Position numbers and translations under genes: made by a program
Notes under the pieces: model-generated
Database searches by the model: none
What the model was told of the DNA's origin: nothing
What the model saw: the letters and a program-made list of their open reading frames with translations, nothing else
Part shown: in pieces, positions 9,111-16,221 of the stretch
How positions within the stretch are numbered: the first letter of the stretch is position 1
Layout of the letters: each line of letters starts with the position of its first letter
DNA from: Chloroflexota bacterium
GTDB lineage: Bacteria; Chloroflexota; Anaerolineae; DTLA01
Length of the DNA stretch: 64,000 bases
Reading direction: 5' to 3'
Assembly (NCBI GenBank): GCA_014874485.1
Contig: JADBJK010000063.1
Coordinates: forward strand, 1 to 64,000

Positions 9111-9900
9111 ACCGTACCCCTCCAAGTCTGGCCGCAGCGCCGCGGCCCAGATAGGCTTCAATGACGCGCGGGTTGTTCTGGATTTCGGCAGCAGTCCCTC
9201 GCGCAATGACCTCGCCGAAGTCCATGACGGTGATCTCCTCGCAGATGCCCATGACCACGCGCATCTGGTGCTCAATGAGCAGGATGGTGAGCGAGAACTT
9301 GTCGCGGATGAAGTGAATCAGGTCCATCAGATTGACCACTTCTTTCGGGTTCATCCCTGCGGCAGGCTCATCCAGCAGGAGCAGCCGCGGGGTGGTGGCC
9401 AGGGCGCGGGCGATCTCCAGCCGCCGCTGCTCGCCGTAGGGCAGGTTCTTGGCGATCACGTCCTGGCGGTCGGCCAGGTTGAACACGGCCAGGAATTCCT
9501 GCGCCCGCTCGGTGAGTTCCCTTTCCTTGCGCCAGAAGTGCGGCGTGCGGAAGATGGCGTCGCGGATGCCGTAGCCCGCGTGGGTGTGGTAGGCCGTGCG
9601 CACGTTGTCCAGCACCGTCAGGTTGGGGAACAGGCGGATGTTCTGGAAGGTGCGCGAGATGCCCAGTTGCGCGATGGCGTGGGGCTGCATCCCGACGATG
9701 CTCTTGCCGTCAAACAGGATGTCGCCTTCGGTTACGGTGTACAGGCCGGTGATCATGTTGAAGACGGTGGTCTTGCCCGCGCCGTTGGGCCCGATGAGGC
9801 CGGCGAGTTGGCCCTCGTTGACGGTGATGTCAAAGTTGCAGACGGCGCGCAGGCCGCCGAAGTATTTTGTGCACCGTTCTACCTGCAGTAGTGGGCCCAT
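9100..9900 (-). CDS. livG: Branched-chain amino acid ABC transporter ATP-binding protein LivG
   Basis: A 266-residue ATPase, partner of LivF. Walker A GPNGAGKTT at about 37-45, the LivG-type signature LPYGEQRRLEIARAL, Walker B LLLDEPAAGMNPKE and H-loop LIEHQMRVVM are seen. The ATG at 9900 overlaps the livM stop by one base (ATGA) and has AGGAGG just upstream; a GTG three bases earlier is an alternative. Length and order are standard. Confidence 0.94.
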   Translation of the reverse strand: MGPLLQVERCTKYFGGLRAVCNFDITVNEGQLAGLIGPNGAGKTTVFNMITGLYTVTEGDILFDGKSIVGMQPHAIAQLGISRTFQNIRLFPNLTVLDNVRTAYHTHAGYGIRDAIFRTPHFWRKERELTERAQEFLAVFNLADRQDVIAKNLPYGEQRRLEIARALATTPRLLLLDEPAAGMNPKEVVNLMDLIHFIRDKFSLTILLIEHQMRVVMGICEEITVMDFGEVIARGTAAEIQNNPRVIEAYLGRGAAARLGGVRYAS

Positions 9901-10988
9901 CACACTGCCTCCTGACCAGCGGTTTCCACTTTGGGTGCGCCCGTGTCAAACTTGCGACGCGGCCACTCTATCGGCTTGAGGAACCCCCATTCTATGCCGC
10001 CCAGCAAACCCTGCGGCCGCAGGAGCATGATCAAGAGAAGCGCGACGGGGTAGATGATGTACCGCCATGCCTCCGCTCCGGAGGGTAAGATGATCCGCAG
10101 CCCCTCTAGCGAGAGCGCCCACGCGAAAGCGGCCACGACGGTGCCGGTGATGGAGCCAAGCCCGCCGAACACGACGATGATCATCGGGTCAAAGGACTTG
10201 ATGAAGTGGAACAGGCTCGGGTGCAGGAAGGCGTATAGGTGGGCGTAGATGCCGCCCGCCAGCCCCGCGTAGATGCCGCCGATGACGAAGGACAGGGTCT
10301 TGTACTTGACCGTGTCAATGCCCATGGCTTTGGCTGCGATCTCGTTCTCGCGCACGGAGACGATAGCGCGCCCCGTGGACGAATGCAGGATGTTGCGCAA
10401 GATAATGATGCACAGCACCAGCAGGAAGAACGACCAGAACCACGTCGTAAGTCGTGGAATGCCTACCATGCCGCGCGCGCCCTTCATCTCGGGGAATGGG
10501 AGGATAGTGTCCGTGTTGTCGGCCAGCACCTTGACCACGATGGTGAACCCCAGCGTGGCGATGCCGAAGTAGTCGCCGCCCATCTTCAGCACGGGCAGGC
10601 CGAAGAGGTAGGCGATCACACCGGCCAGAAGGGCGCCGAAGGCGATGGCCACCAAGAAGATGGCGATCTTCCCCGCATCAAACGTGGCGAATCCCAAGTC
10701 CAGAGGGATGCTCACCTTCGCCGCGTAGCGGTATGTGATGTCCGCCGAAGCGTAGGCGCCGATGGCGTAGAACCCCCACTGGCCTAGGGAGAACTGGCCG
10801 TTGAACCCGTAGATCAGATTTAGCCCCAGACTGACAATCGCCATGACGCAGCCCAGTTGGATAACCGTCTTCATGTAGTCCGTGATGACGTTGGTGCTGA
10901 ACAGCACCTGGACTACCGCGTACACGCCGATGGCTCCAACCCAAAAGAGCCACGACGCCCCGAGAAACTCAAGCCTTCTCTTCTTCAT
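9900..10988 (-). CDS. livM: Branched-chain amino acid ABC transporter permease LivM
   Basis: A 362-residue permease with about nine to ten hydrophobic segments. Family signatures include LGLNLIYGFNGQFSLGQWGF near the N-terminus and the loop SVRENEIAAKAMGIDTVKYK that contacts the ATPase. The ATG at 10988, preceded by GGAG at a spacing of eleven, starts the protein just before the first membrane segment; the frame is open upstream but non-homologous. It follows livH by about 100 bases and overlaps livG. Confidence 0.93.
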   Translation of the reverse strand: MKKRRLEFLGASWLFWVGAIGVYAVVQVLFSTNVITDYMKTVIQLGCVMAIVSLGLNLIYGFNGQFSLGQWGFYAIGAYASADITYRYAAKVSIPLDLGFATFDAGKIAIFLVAIAFGALLAGVIAYLFGLPVLKMGGDYFGIATLGFTIVVKVLADNTDTILPFPEMKGARGMVGIPRLTTWFWSFFLLVLCIIILRNILHSSTGRAIVSVRENEIAAKAMGIDTVKYKTLSFVIGGIYAGLAGGIYAHLYAFLHPSLFHFIKSFDPMIIVVFGGLGSITGTVVAAFAWALSLEGLRIILPSGAEAWRYIIYPVALLLIMLLRPQGLLGGIEWGFLKPIEWPRRKFDTGAPKVETAGQEAV

Positions 10989-11085
10989 AACCCGTCTCCG
11001 GTGTGCCGATTTCTTGTGGGAACTGTCCTCATGGAACGCATGGGGCCAGCGGTAAAAGCCCGCCACCCCCAAACCCGCCGCGCGC

Positions 11086-12378
11086 CTACGCCTTCTCGCC
11101 CTCCGGCTCGCCGAAGATACCGGTGGGCCGAATCAGGAGCACGATGATCAGGATGGTGAAGGCGATGGCGTCGCGCATGGGCGTCAGGATGTAGCCTGCG
11201 CTGAGCATCTCGGCCTGGCCCATGATGAGGGAACCGACGAACGCACCATTGAGGTTGCCGATGCCGCCCAGCACCGCTGCCACGAAGGCTTTGAGGCCGG
11301 GCATGATCCCCATGAACACGATGAGTTGCGGGTAGGCGATGGCGTACAGGACGCCGCCCGCTCCTGCCAGCGCTGCGCCGATGGCGAAGGTCTTGGTGAT
11401 CACGCCGTCCACGTCAATGCCCATCAGGCGCGCCGTGGGCTTGTCCCACGATGTGGCGCGCATGGCCTTGCCCAGTTTAGTCCCATACACGATCCAGCGC
11501 AACAGCAGCAGGAACAGAATAGAGACCAGGATGATGATGATCGTTACGTTGGAAATCTGCACGCCCAAAATCTTCCAACTGACGACCTTGAACGGCTGCT
11601 CGTAGATAATGTAGTTGGAGGTGAAGACTTCGGGCAGCGACGAGAAGTACTCCAGGAAGAACGAGACGCCAATGGCGGTGATGAGAGCAGCGATGCGCGG
11701 CGCGTTTCGCAGCGGTTTGTAGGCGACGCGCTCAATGACGACGGCCAGAAGCATGCACACGACCATGGACAAGATGATCACCAAGACTGTGCCGATGGCG
11801 ATGGCCACCCACGGCGAGAGGGTTGGGAACAATCGCGCCGGCAACAGATGAAGCCGCATCGCCTTGATGGCGTAGAAACTCGTGAAGGCGCCGACCATGA
11901 ACACATCGCCGTGGGCGAAGTTGATGAGGCGCACGATGCCGTACACCATCGTGTAGCCCAAGGAGATAAGCGCATACACAAAACCAAGACGAATGCCATC
12001 CACAACGTACTGGGCAAACAGGGTGGGGTTGATGAGCACGCCCTCGGGGTGCTGGACGAACATCCGCCAGAGGAACCAGATGGCCAGCAGAATCATGAGT
12101 GCGTTGCCCGCCACCGAACGGGCGATCTTGCCGAAGCCGGCGCCGGCTTGCTTGCGAATCTGCGAGCGGGTGATCCAACCGACCAGATACAGGAACCAGA
12201 CGCCAAAGCCAATGGAACCGGCCTGCATCACAAGGCCCGGGACCACGCCATCCTTGTCCCAGGCCTCCAATTCTTGGGGAGTAAGCGAGGAGTGGAAAAG
12301 CATGAAAAGCCCGGCAGCAGCGACGCCGAGCGCAATCCCCCCAAGGAACAGGGCCAACGATTTCAAAGTACGATTCAT
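11086..12378 (-). CDS. livH: Branched-chain amino acid ABC transporter permease LivH, with long N-terminal extension
   Basis: A 430-residue permease. The conserved LivH core begins only at about residue 125 (VVDGIRLGFVYALISLGYTMVYGIVRLINFAHGD, shown here in part), leaving an extension with about three extra hydrophobic segments and a soluble stretch rich in charged residues. The typical LivH is about 290-310 residues. The C-terminal region GLKAFVAAVLGGIGNL and GAFVGSLIMG is canonical. The ATG at 12378 has CAGGAG upstream. The extension may help assembly or be a lineage trait; it has no recognisable domain. Confidence 0.92.
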   Translation of the reverse strand: MNRTLKSLALFLGGIALGVAAAGLFMLFHSSLTPQELEAWDKDGVVPGLVMQAGSIGFGVWFLYLVGWITRSQIRKQAGAGFGKIARSVAGNALMILLAIWFLWRMFVQHPEGVLINPTLFAQYVVDGIRLGFVYALISLGYTMVYGIVRLINFAHGDVFMVGAFTSFYAIKAMRLHLLPARLFPTLSPWVAIAIGTVLVIILSMVVCMLLAVVIERVAYKPLRNAPRIAALITAIGVSFFLEYFSSLPEVFTSNYIIYEQPFKVVSWKILGVQISNVTIIIILVSILFLLLLRWIVYGTKLGKAMRATSWDKPTARLMGIDVDGVITKTFAIGAALAGAGGVLYAIAYPQLIVFMGIMPGLKAFVAAVLGGIGNLNGAFVGSLIMGQAEMLSAGYILTPMRDAIAFTILIIVLLIRPTGIFGEPEGEKA

Positions 12379-12492
12379 GCCAAATCTCCTGCACAGAGAT
12401 TGCGAGGGGCTGGTGGCCAAAGGGTGTGCATGGGTCCTCTTTCCGCAGGGGGGCGGAATGTGCCGCCCCCCTGCAGGAAATGCGCCTCAGGT

Positions 12493-13638
12493 TTACGGGT
12501 TCACCGTGGCCATGTAGGACTTCTTGCCATCCTTGACCGAGATGACGACGGCCGACTTGATCGGGTTGTGCTGCGCATCAAAGGTGATCTTGCCGGACAC
12601 GCCATCAAACGAGAGTTTCTCCATGGCGACGCGCACCTTGTCGGGGTCGTCGCTGCCGGCCTGCTGGATGGCGGTTACGAGCAAGTTAGCCGCGTCGTAG
12701 GCAAGGGTCGCCAAGGCATCGGGAACCTTGCCGCCGTAGCGAGCGCCATAGGTCTTGAGCCAGGACTGGACGACCGGGCGCGGGTCCGCAGCATCGTAGT
12801 GGTTGCTGAAGAAGCCGCCGTCCACCGCCGCCACGTCCAACTCTTCGGAGTCCCAGCCGTCGCCGCCGCCCATCGGGCAGGTGATGCCTTTCTCCTTGGC
12901 CTGCTTGGCGATGAGGTTGACCTTGTTGTAGTAGTCGGGCAGGAACAGGAAGTCGGGCTTGGCGTCGGCAACCTTCGCCAGGATGGCCGAGAAGTCGGTG
13001 TCATCCTTGGTGTAGGTCTCCCAGACGAGGACCTTGCCGCCGCCTTTCTCAAAGGCATCGCGGAAGTACTCGGCCAGGCCGCGCACGTAGTCGTTGCCCT
13101 GGTCCAGGAGGACCGCCGCCGTCTTGGCCTTCAGGTTCTCCAGCGCGAACTTGGCCATCACGGTGCCCTGGAACGGGTCAATGAAGCACGCGCGGAAGGT
13201 GAAGGGCTTGGTGGAGCCGTCGGCGAAGGTCGTTACCTTGGGGTTGGTGGACGTCGGGCTGATCTGCAGCACCTTCTTCTCGTTGGCGACTTCGGAGACG
13301 GGGATGGAGGCGCTGGAGCAGACCTCGCCCACGATGAACTTGACCTTGTCCTGGTCAATCACCTTGTTGGCGGCGTTGCGGGCCTCCTGGGGGTCGCAGC
13401 GGCCGTCGGCCACAACCCACTCAATCTTCTTGCCGAGGACGCCGCCCTTGGCGTTCCACTCCTCAAAGGCGAGGACTGCGCCGTCGCGGGTGGACGCGCC
13501 GAAGGTGCCCACGTCGCCGGTCATGGGGGCGATGATGGCGATCTTGATGGTCTTGGCGCCACCGCCGCCGCAGCCCGCGAACAGGCTCGCCAGCATGGCG
13601 ACCAACACGATCAATCCAACATACTTCGCGGTTTTCAT
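12493..13638 (-). CDS. livK: Branched-chain amino acid/amide ABC transporter substrate-binding lipoprotein LivK
   Basis: A 381-residue periplasmic-binding-protein type I lipoprotein. The signal peptide ends at lipobox FAGC followed by a glycine run; the mature protein has IAIIAPMTGDVGTFGASTRDGAVLAFEEWN and VGEVCSSASIPVSEVANEKK, typical of family 6 (Leu/Ile/Val, amide, urea) receptors. The ATG at 13638 follows GAGGAGGAGAGGTG. First gene of the liv operon, about 115 bases before livH. The ligand is not predictable; the RHS of the pocket is too divergent to read by eye. Confidence 0.92.
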   Translation of the reverse strand: MKTAKYVGLIVLVAMLASLFAGCGGGGAKTIKIAIIAPMTGDVGTFGASTRDGAVLAFEEWNAKGGVLGKKIEWVVADGRCDPQEARNAANKVIDQDKVKFIVGEVCSSASIPVSEVANEKKVLQISPTSTNPKVTTFADGSTKPFTFRACFIDPFQGTVMAKFALENLKAKTAAVLLDQGNDYVRGLAEYFRDAFEKGGGKVLVWETYTKDDTDFSAILAKVADAKPDFLFLPDYYNKVNLIAKQAKEKGITCPMGGGDGWDSEELDVAAVDGGFFSNHYDAADPRPVVQSWLKTYGARYGGKVPDALATLAYDAANLLVTAIQQAGSDDPDKVRVAMEKLSFDGVSGKITFDAQHNPIKSAVVISVKDGKKSYMATVNP

Positions 13639-13784
13639 AAACACCTCTCCTCCTCTACATGGTTGGCCCAGAGGGCCAGTGTACTGGGGTCCCAACTGCG
13701 TTCAGAGTACGGTGGTTTGCAGCGGGCCTACCCGCTGCGCGAAGTGTCTGTCGGCGATCACCTCCCTTCACCAGCAGAAGTTAC
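13639..13784 (-). promoter_or_regulatory. Distal livK leader with 16S-like Shine-Dalgarno block and mini-ORF
   Basis: After the U-run the leader has GAAGGGAGGTGATC, in which GGAGGTGATC is a 10-base complement of the 16S rRNA tail. A GTG inside this block opens a 19-codon frame (13761-13702) ending in TGA. Two stems follow (CCAGTACACTGG; GGCCCTCTGGGCC), then TAGAGGAGGAGAG before livK. The first and last blocks are shared with the leader at 6997-7276. A leader peptide or a standby ribosome site are both possible. Confidence 0.45.
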
Positions 13785-13891
13785 AAAAAATCTGCGAGGC
13801 AGGCGAGAGTGCGCTGTCGTAGCGCACGATGATGGACCTGTGCTGGAGCAGCAACTGGAGATTACCCCCATTGGCACTCCAATCCTCGCAG
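13785..13891 (-). ncRNA. Candidate riboswitch or attenuator in the livK leader
   Basis: Read on the minus strand, CTGCGAGG (13891-13884) is perfectly complementary to CCTCGCAG (13799-13792), which is followed by A and six T residues (13790-13785). Between them are three local hairpins: ATTGG/CCAAT (13883-13870), TGCTG/CAGCA (13853-13841) and GTGCGCT/AGCGCAC (13827-13809). This is a multi-branched element whose closing stem doubles as an intrinsic terminator, as in riboswitch expression platforms. It matches no riboswitch class I can recall. Its ligand, if any, is unknown. Confidence 0.5.
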
Positions 13892-13925
13892 GATATACCG
13901 ATTTGTGATGTTGCCAACAAAGGCC

Positions 13926-13954
13926 ATTATAAGGCTAGTTGGCGGTTCTGTCAA
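13926..13954 (-). promoter_or_regulatory. Consensus promoter of the liv operon
   Basis: Minus strand TTGACA (13954-13949), exactly 17 bases, TATAAT (13931-13926): a perfect sigma70 consensus. It places the start about 280 bases before livK, so the leader element is transcribed. Confidence 0.85.
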
Positions 13955-13994
13955 AGGCTTTTGCCGACCCATTTTCGGTTCCAGGTTCGCTGGT

Positions 13995-14110
13995 AGCCGT
14001 CATTGCGAAGGTGCGCAGCGCCCGAAGGGACAATTCATGAATTGTCCCTACTGAGGCGCGATGCGCCGAAGCATCTCGTCAGCGGAGATGCTTCGCTTCG
14101 CTCCCAATGA
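13995..14110. repeat. Intergenic repeat mosaic
   Basis: Contains the 24-nt core of the AATTCATGAATT-centred palindrome (14026-14049) flanked by the tcattgcgaag and gcgaagcatctcg modules. No gene is supported here. Confidence 0.8.
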
Positions 14111-14203
14111 CAACGGCAGATCGCGCGCGCAAACCTGCAAGCGAACGTCGGAACCGAGTCGCCGGCCTTGTTGTTCCAGTGCGACTTGTCGCGCCCGAAG
14201 AGG

Positions 14204-14286
14204 TGCCCGCGAGAGGACTCGAACCTCCACGCCGTCACCGGCACAGGCCCTCAACCTGCTGTGTATGCCAATTCCACCACGCGGGC
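14204..14286 (-). tRNA. tRNA-Leu (anticodon GAG)
   Basis: Minus strand. The acceptor arms GCCCGCG and CGCGGGC pair over seven bases with discriminator A. The anticodon arm is GCAGG-TTGAGGG-CCTGT with GAG at positions 34-36, decoding CUC/CUU. A long variable arm (GCCGGTGACGGC) marks a class II tRNA. The T arm is GGAGG-TTCGAGT-CCTCT. CCA is not encoded. It has its own consensus promoter immediately upstream. Confidence 0.95.
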
Positions 14287-14296
14287 TTTGTCCTAC

Positions 14297-14325
14297 ATTA
14301 TACCCGGCGCGCCGCCAGTTGTCAA
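14297..14325 (-). promoter_or_regulatory. Promoter of tRNA-Leu
   Basis: Minus strand TTGACA (14325-14320), 17 bases, TATAAT (14302-14297), a perfect consensus. The predicted start falls within a few bases of the tRNA 5' end. Its -35 overlaps the -35 of the plsX promoter on the other strand. Confidence 0.85.
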
Positions 14326-14347
14326 CTGGGCAAAAATCCACTACAAT
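14319..14347 (+). promoter_or_regulatory. Promoter of plsX
   Basis: TTGTCA (14319-14324), 17 bases, TACAAT (14342-14347), about 45 bases before the plsX ATG. The -35 region AGTTGTCAACT is itself palindromic and is shared with the divergent tRNA promoter. Confidence 0.75.
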
Positions 14348-14392
14348 CCTTATTAGCCCCATGTGCCGGGCAATCTCACCAGGAGGCGCCCC

Positions 14393-15400
14393 ATGAGGAT
14401 TGTAGTGGACGCGATGGGAGGCGACTACGCCCCCGAAGTGGTTATCCAAGGCGTGCGAGATTACCTGTCCGACGGTTCCGCCGACATTCTGCTCGTCGGA
14501 CAGGAGGACAAGGTCAAGCCCCTTTTGGAGAAATACCCCCTGCCCCCCGACAGAGTTCAATTCCGCCACGCAAGCCAGGTGATTGAAATGGACGAACACC
14601 CCGCCGAGGCCGTGAAGGCGAAAGAGGACTCGTCCATGGTGGTGGGGATGAACCTGCTCAAGAGCGGCGAGGCCGACGCCTTCATGTCGGCGGGCAACTC
14701 CGGCGGCGTGCTGGCGGCTGCGCTGTTCCGCCTGGGCCGCATCCCGGGCATCAAGCGCCCCGCCCTGTCCACCGTCTACCCCACCGCGACGGGCTTTACC
14801 TTCATCCTGGACATCGGCGCCAACACGGATTGCAAGCCGCTGTACCTTCAACAGTTCGGCCTCATGGGGAGCATCTACGCCGAGCGCGTGCTGGGCGTGC
14901 CCAACCCCAGGGTCGGCATCGTGTCCAACGGCGAGGAGCCAGGGAAGGGGAGCATGCTGGTGCAGGAGGCATTTGAACTCCTGAAGAACAGCAACCTCAA
15001 TTTCATCGGCAACGTGGAGGGCAAGGACATCCCCGCGGGCATGGCCGACGTGGTGGTAACCGATGGGTTCACGGGCAATGTCATCATCAAGTTGTCCGAG
15101 GGGGCCGCAGGGCTGATGCTGGGCATCATCGGCGAGGAGATTCGGCGGCGCAAAGTGGCGGCGCTGGGGGCGCTGCTGGCCAAGCCGGCCTTCCGCGCGG
15201 TGAAGCACCGACTGGACTACGCGGAGTACGGCGGCGCGCCGCTGCTGGGCGTGGATGGCGTGGTCATCATCGCCCACGGGCGTTCCAACGCCAAGGCCAT
15301 CCGCAACGCCATCCGCGTGGCCGAGCGGGCCGTGAACGGCAGGATCGTGGAGCAAATCAAGCAGGGCGTGGCCGAGCGCCTGGGCATCGGAGAAGAGTAG
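14393..15400 (+). CDS. plsX: Phosphate acyltransferase PlsX
   Basis: A 335-residue peripheral-membrane enzyme that makes acyl-phosphate from acyl-ACP for phospholipid synthesis; PlsY (39189-39764 here) uses its product. The N-terminus MRIVVDAMGGDYAPEVVIQG is diagnostic, as are the MSAGNSGGVLAAALFRLGRI and VVTDGFTGNVIIKLSEG segments. The start at 14393 follows CAGGAGG; an earlier in-frame ATG lacks similarity. It is followed with no gap by a membrane protein of unknown role. Confidence 0.96.
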   Translation: MRIVVDAMGGDYAPEVVIQGVRDYLSDGSADILLVGQEDKVKPLLEKYPLPPDRVQFRHASQVIEMDEHPAEAVKAKEDSSMVVGMNLLKSGEADAFMSAGNSGGVLAAALFRLGRIPGIKRPALSTVYPTATGFTFILDIGANTDCKPLYLQQFGLMGSIYAERVLGVPNPRVGIVSNGEEPGKGSMLVQEAFELLKNSNLNFIGNVEGKDIPAGMADVVVTDGFTGNVIIKLSEGAAGLMLGIIGEEIRRRKVAALGALLAKPAFRAVKHRLDYAEYGGAPLLGVDGVVIIAHGRSNAKAIRNAIRVAERAVNGRIVEQIKQGVAERLGIGEE

Positions 15401-16114
15401 ATGAGGGTCGTAACAGACGAGCAGTTGATCGCCCAACGCGCCAAGTTGGGCAAGCGCGCCAGTCTCATCGGCCTGCTGATCCTTTTGGTGGGGTTCGTGG
15501 TGTCGTTTTCGCCGCAACTGTTCCTGGTGTCGCTGGGGTGTCTCATCGTCGGGTTCACGGTCTCCAACATCGGCGTGTACAATGCCAACCAGTGGGTGAG
15601 GGAGCCCCGCGCCGACCAGGTGCTGACCCGCGCCATGAAAGGCTTCAGCAACAAGTTCACGCTGTTCAACTACACCGGCCCCGTGCCCCATGCGGTGGTA
15701 GGGCCGTCGGGCGTCATCGTCTTCCTGGTCAAGTCGCAGGATGGGCGCATCATCGTCAACGGCAGCCGGTGGAAGCACCCCTTCACCCTGCGTCGCCTGT
15801 TTGGGTTCTTCGGCACCGAGTCGCTGGGCAACCCGTCGCGGGATCTCAAAACCCTGATTGAGGCAACGCAGAAGTTCGTGGCCAAGGTGCTGCCCGAGGC
15901 GGAAGTCCCTGTCCACGGTGCGGTGGTATTCTCCTCCCCAAAGGCCGAACTGACCATCCAGAACCCCGATGTGCCCGTGCTGACGGAGAAGCAGGTGAAG
16001 GACTTCCTGCGGAGTGTGTCCAAAGCAGAGGTGTTGTCGCCCGAACAGCGTAAGGCGCTCATGGAGGCGTTTCAGGGGCGGTACAGGGGGCCGGAGGCAC
16101 AGGACGAGTCCTGA
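15401..16114 (+). CDS. Membrane protein with a nuclease-related (NERD)-like domain
   Basis: A 237-residue protein starting directly after the plsX stop, so probably co-transcribed. Two hydrophobic segments fill about residues 20-60. The cytoplasmic part contains NYTGPVPHAVVGPSGVIVFLVKSQDGRI, which resembles the core of NERD domains (a membrane-linked relative of restriction-like nucleases), followed by a charged C-terminal third with an FLRS-V helix. Catalytic residues of an active nuclease cannot be confirmed by eye. The link to plsX is positional only. Confidence 0.65.
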   Translation: MRVVTDEQLIAQRAKLGKRASLIGLLILLVGFVVSFSPQLFLVSLGCLIVGFTVSNIGVYNANQWVREPRADQVLTRAMKGFSNKFTLFNYTGPVPHAVVGPSGVIVFLVKSQDGRIIVNGSRWKHPFTLRRLFGFFGTESLGNPSRDLKTLIEATQKFVAKVLPEAEVPVHGAVVFSSPKAELTIQNPDVPVLTEKQVKDFLRSVSKAEVLSPEQRKALMEAFQGRYRGPEAQDES

Positions 16115-16152
16115 TCGGGCTTGCGCATACGCGGGGGCACATCCCGAAACCG

Positions 16153-16195
16153 ACGAACGGCGCGAGTGGGCCTTGGTGCCCTTCGCGCCGTTCGT
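16153..16195. terminator. Bidirectional stem-loop between convergent genes
   Basis: ACGAACGGCGCGA (16153-16165) pairs perfectly with TCGCGCCGTTCGT (16183-16195), with a further GGGC/GCCC pair inside. It lies between the ends of the convergent NERD-like and cytochrome genes. There is no long T-run, so termination strength is uncertain. Confidence 0.6.
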
Positions 16196-16221
16196 GATCT
16201 AGCATCCTCGGCGGCGAAGAC

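Noticed and set aside
13639-13720. T-box element in the livK leader, from the word TTGGGACCCC
   Set aside because: The base opposite the discriminator would have to be C or U, stem I and a specifier loop are not recognisable, and the word is inside another stem.
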